64,000 nucleotides of DNA from Saposhnikovia divaricata. Lineage: Eukaryota; Streptophyta; Magnoliopsida; Apiales; Apiaceae. The stretch is from positions 229,014,080 to 229,078,079 of the forward strand of contig CM071595.1 of the NCBI GenBank assembly GCA_036435485.1. Direction: 5' to 3'. Below are positions 55,377 to 64,000 of this stretch, piece after piece (within the stretch, counting starts at the first letter, position 1; each line of letters opens with the position of its first letter). A model generated the notes under the pieces. It was not told where the DNA came from. It ran no database searches and saw only the letters and a list, made by a program, of their open reading frames with translations. The translations under genes and the position numbers were made by a program.

Positions 55377-58300
55377 AGTAATAACCCGAATTTTGGGTAG
55401 AATTAAAACTTTTCTTATTGTGGTTAAAGAGCACTAATGAATGGTGGTTCCAAAGAACAATGATTGTAGTGAATGGATATTGCTATGGATGATGATCCCG
55501 ATTCGTATATGTATTGTCAGAATAGAGTAATTCAAAGGTTGACGATATAGAAAAGAATAATCTATCGTCCAAGAAATGAGCTAATGAGCCCCGAGAAGGG
55601 AAATGAGGATGGTATAGTATTTTCCATACGTGCATAGTGTTTCCCGTACGTGCATAGTGTTTCCCGTACGTGCATAGTAATTCGGTGGAGGAATAGTGAT
55701 TTTGTAAGTTGGAAAACTTTTCATGCCAACCTATGTACGGGACGTGATATGGATGTTTCGAAGTCATATTAGTAATACGCGGAGGAAATAAGTGAATGCA
55801 GAGACGATCGGAATTCAGAAATTCCTATTTTAATTTTTGGTGTAATATTTGACCGAGCAGTGAATTATATATTATTATATTCGAGAAATGAGATATTCAA
55901 TTTGAGAAATTGAAGAGTTATATTTTGGAATTTTATTATATTTAATTTTAGAAATTAGAACGAAAATCACCGAGACAGTGAATCAAGCATTCTAGAAACC
56001 GCTGAAACTTTACAACGGGATTAAGCAATTAAGAGAACGAATCAGGGATTAAGGATCAAGATTGTGACAAGATTAAATATCCTATATGATCATCAAGAGA
56101 ATTATATCAAGTGGATTAAATTATTTAATCAAGGATTAAATCAAAACAATTTAGGAGTTAAGTGATTTAAATCACTTAAATCAAACAAGAAACAAAACAA
56201 ATATCTACCAAGCTTCTCCAAGACTCCTTACACAAGCCCCAAGAGGATCAAACAAAGCCACCCAACTGATAATATCAAGATATTATGTTCATAAAGTGGT
56301 TATACAAGTCAAGATTGGTGTGAAGAAAGGAAAAGAAACTAGAATGAGCTAGGTTAAAGACAACTACAACTTGGATGGTGTTTTAGCTATTTGTTAAAGC
56401 TACTTTATTAGAAGAGTATTGAAGAAGCTTATCAAAGAGTGGTTACCAAGCTTTATACACAGCAATACATATCATAAAATATCACAAAAGTAGATCTAAA
56501 GTGGAGAGAAAAAGAGAAAACCAAGAACACTCTCCATTTTCTACAAACTGTCCAGCAGAAACCAAGGTTAAAGAAAAATTCATATCTCCATTTCTATCCA
56601 TGATAAAATCACCAAATTTTAACCATAGCTTCTCCACTCCATGGGCAAGATTCGTTCCAAATTTCATGGAAATCCAAGTAGTATAGCCTAGTCAAATCCA
56701 TGCTTAAAGTTGGAGGACCAAAACTGTCCAAGTTCTGAACAGTAGCAAGATGGGGCTCAAAACCCTAGCTCCCATTGTTGGATTCTTGTGTTCTATAGCT
56801 CAAAAGAAAGCCCTTGAAGAGTAGAAGGTGTGGTAAAAATTTTTAGAACCAAACTCTTAGTTTTTGATTTTATATGATTTTCACAAGATTGATGATGAAT
56901 AGTAACTTTGATTTTCATGTTTTGCTTTCTTGATTCTATGGCTTCCAAATGATGTTCTAACCAATGATCAAGAGTTGTGAGGCCTTATTATCATCCTTGA
57001 ACTTCAAACCAAGGTATAATCTTTGAAACCCCTTTGTTGAATCATGAGTTTTAATGGATTTTTGGATGAGTTTTTGAGTTATATGCATGTTTAGAGCACT
57101 AGAGCTATGTAAGAGTTTTGTTAGATGTTACAATATGTTGCACAGCTCCAAGACCTGTTTAGATAGTGAGGGAGACAATGAATAGTATCCATGAGTGTTG
57201 GTGGTGGATTGGATGATTATTTGGTGGAAATATCCGAGTTATAGCTGTCGTAATGGCGAAATTTCTTTGACCCTTAAAAACCATTCATAACAGTAGATGT
57301 AACCTTCCGAACTTATTGAGTATATGACATGTATTCGAAGATCTCGAGTCATAGATCATTTTGGCACAAGAATCGTAGCATTTTTACTTACGGCTTAGGC
57401 GTTATGGTAAAATCCGTAAAAGCAGTTCGTAAGTCTACGCTTCAGTTCGTAACTTCAAGTGAACCCCTTTAAAACGAGTAATTCGGTTGCGAATCTTAGT
57501 AATCAAATACTAGAGGTCATAATGAATATATGAGAGAAGACCTCGTGTCAAAAAGATTATTTTTGGATCTTATAAAAATATTTGAATCAAGGTTAAGTAC
57601 GAAGGAACCCCTTAGAGGAACACCTGACTATAACCTTGTAAACCACTTTGTGAAAAGGGCGAACGAGATTCGATTTCTAAAACGAACCTTCGACCTAAGT
57701 ATTTGTCGATTGACATGGACTTAGTATGAGCCGAAAGCGAGTTAGTAATGCCTTGGTTGTGATTCGCGTACGTGTTTATGCTTTAGATATTAAGTGGATT
57801 ATCTAGGGGAATAATCGTACGTTTTCTTTTTGGCTTTGTCTAGATTGCCCGACATCGTCACGAGCCCTACCACTTCTCGAGCATCAGGCAAGTTTTCCAA
57901 CCCTAAGCATTTATTTTCAAGATATTATGTCCCTGATTCTACCTATGCAAGTTTACTTTTCAAAACTTACTTATACAAGGACTTTCACTGTTGTGTTTGT
58001 AGTTTTCAATCATATCAAATGTTTATGTTTATCGAAATATCGATGAAATTGAGATGTATAAGTACATATATGTTTGCACCCCTTGAACTTAGAATGAAAT
58101 GTTTTTTCGGACAACGACTCTAGCAATAGAGGTCGTAGCGGTCCGTATATACTATTGACCGGGGAGCGGTATATTATTATATAGTAATTAAATTGCGAAA
58201 ACCCGAAGGGTCATTCGGGGAGTATCGTATACTCAAGTAATTATTTTTATATCTTCGTAAATACTCAAAATACCTATCTTGGATTAAAAGCTTATTTAAT

Positions 58301-59753
58301 TAAATAATTATTTTATTAATTATTAATATTAAATCTTAAAATATCATTTATTAATTATTGTTCATTATTTTAAAGACAAAGCTAATCTAAGATACCTTTA
58401 GCACTTTCAAACTCGAATTCTTTCGAACTCAAAACATTTTCGAAAACCCCCGGTTAGGTTTGCTTCTTGTATGATTTCAAGAATCATCGGTCGACTGATG
58501 TCGGACCTCAATTACTCAGTTTTCAATCGAAATCAAGTTTTAAAAGAAAAAGAAAAAGGGACTCTGGCAGGTGTGGGAACCGTTGACGAACGATTCCCGG
58601 GATGTGTAAGCGGCCGTGAGCCAGGCGGTCCATCAATTATTATTCCGGCCGAGGTGTTGCCGAAGGATGATTACGGATGTAGTTTTCATCGAGGGTGATT
58701 ACGGATGTAGTTTTCACCCGGGGATAGTTACGGATGTAGTTTCTATCCTTCTACCGGTAGAGAAGACCCGCGGATTATTGGACTTGGATGTGGCGACTGA
58801 TCATCGTCAATCCCTGTCAGGTTTTTATGTTTTCTTCCAGTCCCATCCTCCACTTTGGAAAAATACTCCAACACTGCTTCTTGGGCCTAAGTGCCAAGTT
58901 GCCGATAGTGTGGCTTTTGATAAGAAAAATATTGACATCGTGCAGTATCTAGAACTGCAAGATTTTCTATAAAGATTGGCACGTGTTAGTGCACTCTTGC
59001 AATTGTTTCAAAGAATGAAATGCTTTTGAATGAGAAACCTTCTAAGCTAATGGAAGGAAAGAGGTTTGCAATGATGTATTCCCTGTACAGTATGTTAATC
59101 GTAGAGTGTTTTGCCGAAAATGATATACTCATATGTATATATTTTCAAACTTGAGATATATTGAAATGGGAACCTTATAAAGGGTTCATATGTTATTCTT
59201 AAAGCTCCTTAATGAGTATAGATGTTTTATTCAAACTCGGACATATACATTGTCCAATTATGTTTTGAAATCTGAGATATATACCCATATAGTTGGGAAT
59301 GTTTTCGAAATAAACCACATTATTATTTTACAAAATGGTGTACTTGCTGAGCATTATGTAGCTCATTCTTGCTTTATAAAAACTTTTCAGCAAGAGAAGA
59401 ATTTGGCCGATTAACTCCGCACCAGCAGAAGAGGAGTAGAAGAATTACCCCGGAGATGATTTAGTTCCTGATAAATACTACAGAGTAAGTCTGATAGGTT
59501 TTCAACTGTAATAGTAAGACTTGTCTTCAAGTATAGTTGTATAAGTGGAAGTGCGTAAGACTCTGGATTGTACAGATGAATTGTAATATTTAGTGTTACT
59601 TTTGATTATCGTTTCTGAGGCTCTAACTTGTTTGTGCGTAAGATTGAGGTCTGGACGTATGTATTGTTGAGTTGTAAAGTTAATACGGGTATGATATGGT
59701 TGGATGATGATGTGACGACCTGAATCTTTGACCTCAGATTTGGGGGCGTCATA
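55377..59753. mobile_element. Family R LTR copy B inserted in the copia protease region
   Basis: A 4377-bp insertion starting agtaataacccgaatttt and ending tttgggggcgtcata, flanked by aacca at 55372-55376 and 59754-59758. Its removal rejoins the copia frame exactly (GDG to S-M-V-E). Both ends carry one or two changes from the TG...CA ends of copy A. It has the same orientation and internal blocks as copy C. No second LTR, primer site or transposon frame, so again a solo LTR is likely. None of its many short frames shows a known domain. Confidence 0.85.
58665..58748. repeat. 28-bp minisatellite in copy B
   Basis: Three units with gattacggatgtagtttt start about 58669, 58697 and 58725, followed by ctaccggtag. 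Copy C has a different 39-bp repeat before the same block. Confidence 0.9.
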
Positions 59754-60627
59754 AACCATCTCCAAACTTGACTTTCCCTGTCACACTTTCGTCCAGTATG
59801 CTGAATTTTGAGCGCTGTCCGGTCATATGCATGCTAGCACCGTTATCAAGGTACCAAAAATTTGATACCATAGCATTTGAATCGTCTCTTGGGCTCAGCT
59901 TTGGCATAACCTTCTCCTCATTGATCAGCATTACAGTGTCTTTGTTTCCTTCACACTTAGCCAAGAGTAGTGTCGGTTCATCATCTTGGATGTTAGCAAA
60001 ATGAGCCACTTCCTTAGCCTCCTTCTCTCGCTTGGGTTTTTTACATTCTGCAGCAAAGTGACTAAACCAGTTACAATTAAAACATCTGAATCTGCTTTTG
60101 TCTCGACCCCACCTGGTGTTATCTTTTCCACGATATCTTTGACTCTGTGAACCTTCTACTGTTTTGTTGCTTCGCCTCTGCCACTCTTCTCTGGTCAATA
60201 ATAGTTTTCCCTCTTCCTTTTCTTTCTTGATCCATTCTTCTTCAGTAAGGAGTAGTTGGTTCTTGCCACTTTCAGTCTGACCTCGTAATCTTTCTTCGTG
60301 AGCTTTTAAGGAGCCAATGGTTTCTTCTACTGTCATAGTCTCGAGATTTCCAAACTGCTCGATAGTAGAAGCAATCTGTAAGAATTTACCAGGAACAGCA
60401 CATAAAATTTTCTTCACCACATACGATTCGTCAATACTTTCTCCAAGGGCCCGTATATTTGCAACAAGCCCATTCATTTTTAAATAGAACTCATCCAACG
60501 AGTCTATCTCCTTCATGTTCAATGACTCAAAGTCCGCCTTGAGTGTTTGGACTCTCGCCTTTTTTGCACGATCAGCGCCTTGGCACATAGTTTTTACAGC
60601 CTCCCAGGCTTCTTTTGCAGTCCTTTA
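59754..60627 (-). pseudogene. Copia gag and start of protease, truncated at both ends
   Basis: From about 60627 the minus strand reads TAKEAWEAVKTMCQGADRAKKARVQTLK, written here only as the range 60624-60540, typical of copia Gag. It continues through LDEFYLKMNGLVANIRALGE, two copies of LLLT(E/R)EEW, and a CCHC zinc knuckle (CFNCNWFSHFAAEC). Then comes the protease active-site region WYLDNGASMHM, in which DNGAS stands where copia proteases have D(S/T)GAS. The frame ends at FGDG where copy B is inserted. An in-frame TAA lies just upstream of the TAKEAW segment, at the junction with the Ty3 fragment. It cannot give a full Gag. Confidence 0.88.
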
Positions 60628-60659
60628 GTTGGCATGTGTAACTTGGCTTGGTCTGAGGC

Positions 60660-62117
60660 ATGGTTTGTTATTTCTTTGAGGAAGAGTTGCCTAATTTTCG
60701 CGGGAGTGACAGTGAGGATCCTTATCTTTTTCTACATGAATTCGAGGAAGTCTGCGCTTTGCAAAAACTCCAACAACTTTCCGAGGACTCCATACGGCTT
60801 AGACTAATCAACTTCGATCTAAAAGATAATGCAAAAAAATGGTTGTATAGTCTACCTGTCAATTCGATTTCCACGTGGGAGGGTTTCGTCGTCATTTTTC
60901 GAAAAAAATTCTTTCCAAGCCATAAGACTACGAAACTTACTAATGAGATTAATCAATTTCGTCAAAAACTCAACGAACCATTTTGGACGTGTTTTGACCG
61001 CTTTAAAAATCTTTTATCCCAATGTCCCCACCACGGAATCGAAGAATGGAGGCTCTGTAAGATTGTGTACGAGGCCTTAGATGGTTCAACAACTGCATTG
61101 TTGGAATCTATGTGCCAAGGGAAATTCATGGAGAAAGACGAGGTCGAGGGATGGGAATTCTTCGAAGAGTTCGCGGAAAAGACTATGCTGTGGGAATCAA
61201 CTAGGGAGCCCACTCGAGAGCCCGAGAAATCAAACGATTCAATAGCTACCATGCATCAAAGAGGGCTACATCAAGTTGGTAACTCTATTGCGACCGAGGC
61301 TAAATTAGCCACTCTTACTCGACGTTTAGAAGCCTTAGAAACCAACGGGTCCCCCTCCCAAGTATCCATGTGCTCAAATTTTAACTCAACCAATCAAGGG
61401 ATACAAAATCCTCAAGATTTTCAACAAGTCAATGCGATGTTCCAATCGGGTCCTCGAAATGATCCTTATGATCCTACTTATAACCCCGGTTGGAAAAATC
61501 ACCCGAACTTTTCTTGGAATCAAAGTCAAGGTCAACAATCTCACCCCGCACAATTCCAAAATCAACCTCCTTCGTTCCAAAACTTCCAATCTCAACCACC
61601 TATTTTTCATAAACCTCACGCGAATTCTTTCTCCCCTCAAAATCATGCTCCTTATCCGACTCATGCTCCTTCCCACCCTCCCGGTTTTTCTTAGTCGGAT
61701 AATCGACTTACATCGTTGGAGAAAAATCTTGATGCGCTTCTCAAAACCACCACTAATTTGGCTCAATCACAACAGACTTTCATGCAAACCATGACTCAAG
61801 ATAGGCAGATCTTAAATGCTAGCACCCAAGCCATATCTAAGTTAGAGGTTCAACTGAGCCAATTAGCTAATGCCATCCATGAACGTGAGAAGAATAAGTT
61901 TCCAAATCAGCCCGAGGTTAACCCTAAGTTTCCTATTAATCAAAGACCTCCTGATAATGTGCATGCTGTCATTTCCCTGAGATCCAGAAAGCATGTTGAT
62001 AATCGAGTAGGAGTCGAGTCCCCCGAAGAGGAAGAAGAAGAATCAAATGTTGCACCGACACCTATTCTCGATACTTCTGATCAAACTCCGATTCCTGTCT
62101 CTTCACCCCCTTTCTAG
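60660..62117 (+). pseudogene. Ty3/gypsy gag, N-terminally truncated and with a stop
   Basis: The frame contains LPNFRGSDSEDPYLFLHEFE, RLINFDLKDNAKKWLYSLP and CFDRFKNLLSQCPHHG, a Ty3 Gag capsid domain like that at 29396-30013 but of a different subfamily. A Pro/Gln-rich stretch (PGWKNHPNFSWNQSQGQQ) follows. A TAG at 61692-61694 interrupts the frame, which continues in phase (ALLKTTTNLAQSQQTF, LSQLANAIHERE) until a stop at 62117. The start is missing: the coding sequence runs straight into reversed copia gag near 60627-60660. No zinc knuckle is obvious. Confidence 0.88.
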
Positions 62118-64000
62118 TCAGCCGTCTTCTTCAGAGTGGAACAACCTTGGAGCCCGTTCCCGAAGAACAAGTCTATAAACCAAAGGCTCCTTACCCACAA
62201 CGCCTCGTCTCTAATAAGCAAACTGCTCAATCAGACAAGATCTTAGAGGTTTTCAAGCAAGTTAAAGTCAACATTCCTCTTTTAGACGCAATTCAACAAA
62301 TTCCCTCTTATGTAAAATGTCTAAAAGATTTGTGCACTCATAAGCGAACCACCCAAGTCCCTAAGAAAGCCTTTTTGACCTCTCAAGTGAGCTCAATTCT
62401 TTCTAACCAGATTCCCGTGAAATATAAGGACCCCGGTTGTCCCACAATTTCATGTGTCATAGGTAATTCTTTTGTGGACAAGGCATTACTCGATTTAGGC
62501 ACCAGTGTGAACTTGCTTCCATTTTCTGTCTACCAAACCCTAGGGTTAGGAGAACTTTAAAAGACAAACGTTACCTTTCAATTAGCAGATAGATCAATCA
62601 AAATTCCTAAGGGATCATCGAGGACGTGCTAATTAAAGTTGGAGATTTCGTCTTTCCTATTGACGTTGTGGTACTAGAAACCGAACCGGTTAGGAATCCG
62701 ACATACCAAATTCCCGTCATTCTAGGACGTCCATTTCTAGCCACTTCGAATGCTTTGGTTAATTGTAGAAATGGATTAATGAAACTAACATTTGGGAACA
62801 TGACCATTGACCTCAATATCTTTCATGTTGGGAAACAACCCGATGATTTTCATGATCAACCTATGGATGTCAATTTAATTGATGAAATAGTTGATCGAAA
62901 TTTCATGACCCCTAATGATGCTCTTGATTTTTGTTTAAACCACTTTGGTCAAAACTGGGATGTTTCCGAATATACAAATGAGGTCAACCAAATGTTAGAA
63001 TCCACCATTCCTACAAATAATCGAGATGATGAACCATCTCCCCTGTCTCTTCTCGAAACTAGTGAACCCGTTGAGTCAACACCGCCCGATTTAGAACTCA
63101 AACCTCTTCCCGACACTCTTAAGTACGCCTTTTTAGGTCCTAATGAGTCTCTTCCCGTTATTATCGCCTCTGATTTGACCGATTCACAAGAGGATGAGCT
63201 TGTTAGGGTACTTAGAGAACATAAGGAGGCCATAGGTTGGAGTATCTCTGATATCAAAGGAATTAGTCCGGCCATTGTCCAACATCGAATTCACTTAGTT
63301 GATGATGCGAAACCCGTTCGAGATCCTCAACGGCGTTTGAACCCCTCCATGATGGAAGTCGTTCAAAAAGAAATTCTTAAGTGTCTCGATAATGGGATCA
63401 TTTATCCCATTTCTAATAGCTCTTGGGTTAGCCCCATTCAAGTAGTTCAGATGAAGTCTGACATTACCGTTGTCACCAACGAGAATGACGAGCAAGTGCC
63501 CACCCGTGTTCAATCCGGGTGGAGGGTGTGCATAGACTATAGGAAACTCAATTGTGCCACTAGAAAAGACCACTTTCCTTTGCCTTTTATCGATCAAATG
63601 TTAGAAAGGTTAGCCGGTCATTCGTTCTATTGTTTTCTAGATGGTTATTCTGGCTATTTTCAAATTCCCATTGCTCCCGAAGACCAAGGAAAAACCACTT
63701 TCACATGTCCCTTTGGAACTTTTGCCTATCGACGTTTAGCCTTTGGTCTAACCACTGCTCCAGCCACTTTCCAAAGGTGCATGATGAGCATTTTTTCTGA
63801 CATGGTAGGGGATTTTCTCGAGATCTTTATCGATGACTTTTCCATCTTTGGTTCGTCTTTTCACCAGTGCCTAAACCATCTTGAGTTAGTTTTAAAAAGG
63901 TGTAAAGAAACCAACCTCGTTCTCAACTGGGAGAAATGTCATTTCATGGTTAAGGAAGGAATCGTTCTCGGTCATAAAATTTCTGAAAAGGGGATAGAAG
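62118..64000 (+). pseudogene. Ty3/gypsy pol, start to reverse transcriptase, cut by window end
   Basis: A frame change between 62117 and 62147 leads to 62147-62560, with the protease site LLDLGTSVNLLPFSVYQ. A TAA at 62558 stands where the homologous pol has a lysine codon, and one base is missing at about 62611. From 62614 the frame is open to 64000 (about 462 codons). It holds the rest of protease (ILGRPFLATSNALVNC), the linker and the reverse transcriptase (WRVCIDYRKLN, FLDGYSGYFQI, FIDDFSIFG). The lineage is Athila/Tat-like by similarity to 24657-29429. RNase H and integrase would lie beyond the window. With gag it carries two stops and two frameshifts. Confidence 0.88.

Larger units (their letters stand above)
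50660..60627 (-). mobile_element. Ty1/copia retrotransposon, 5' end lost, with two nested insertions
   Basis: On the minus strand it reads gag, protease, integrase, reverse transcriptase, RNase H, polypurine tract, 3' LTR: the copia order. Family R copy B (55377-59753) sits inside the protease-coding part, and a Helitron (50952-52307) sits in the LTR. The 5' LTR, primer site and gag start are missing, replaced near 60627 by a Ty3 fragment in the opposite direction. The 3' LTR lies in a SINE. It is defective. Confidence 0.9.

Noticed and set aside
57530..57724. Small coding frames in copy B
   Set aside because: Copy B is a non-coding LTR. Frames are short and not shared with the other copies.

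Overview
This window is nuclear DNA of a flowering plant, probably a eudicot. The species cannot be read from the sequence. The evidence is a Ty3 element primed by tRNA-Asp as in plant Athila elements, Ty1/copia and TRIM elements primed by initiator tRNA-Met, Helitrons, Stowaway, Tourist, hAT and Mutator-like MITEs, and two intron-containing plant genes. It is a repeat-rich stretch of nested transposons around one small gene island.

Layout. 1-6282: a large solo-LTR-like element (family R, copy D) carrying a second LTR-type insertion (E, 1399-4259). 6721-7927: LTR, primer site and gag start of a truncated copia element. 7928-13065: an AT-rich tandem repeat split by family R copy A (8017-12915). 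14635-15061: last exon of a receptor-kinase pseudogene. 15690-16200: a tandem repeat built on a hairpin motif. 17423-18926: a Helitron end interrupted by a GC-rich hAT MITE. 18927-32811: family R copy C, split by a nearly intact 11.8 kb Athila-like retrotransposon (19871-31645, minus strand, two nearly identical LTRs, 5-bp target duplication), which itself holds a Stowaway MITE. 33296-37040: two Helitrons of one family, one inside the other. 37484-43729: the gene island, with a membrane RING-variant (MARCH-type) E3 ligase gene (+) and a plastid-type Rho-N domain gene (-). A fold-back Mutator-like MITE lies just beyond the E3 gene. 44817-45847: a TRIM whose 3' LTR carries a Helitron. 46144-46363: a SINE with its empty-site duplicate beside it. 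47293-50659: MITEs, a gypsy tail, a broken replication protein A fragment and a truncated SINE. 50660-60627: a broken copia element (minus) holding a Helitron in its LTR and family R copy B in its protease region. About 60660-64000: a truncated, mutated Ty3 element (+), cut by the window end.

Only the two genes at 37.5-43.7 kb look like functional host genes. Everything else is mobile DNA, or I could not identify it. Insertions can be ordered because many target duplications and A|T Helitron sites are still readable: E is younger than D; Athila is younger than C, and the Stowaway MITE is nested in it; copia is younger than the 50.5 kb SINE; copy B and a Helitron are younger than copia. The most unusual signal is a 15-bp GC-rich quasi-palindrome with a mostly 32-bp period, found at three places in the Athila-like element (both LTRs, the pol-ORF3 spacer and inside the gag-pol frame) and resembling the tRNA-Asp 3' end that primes it.
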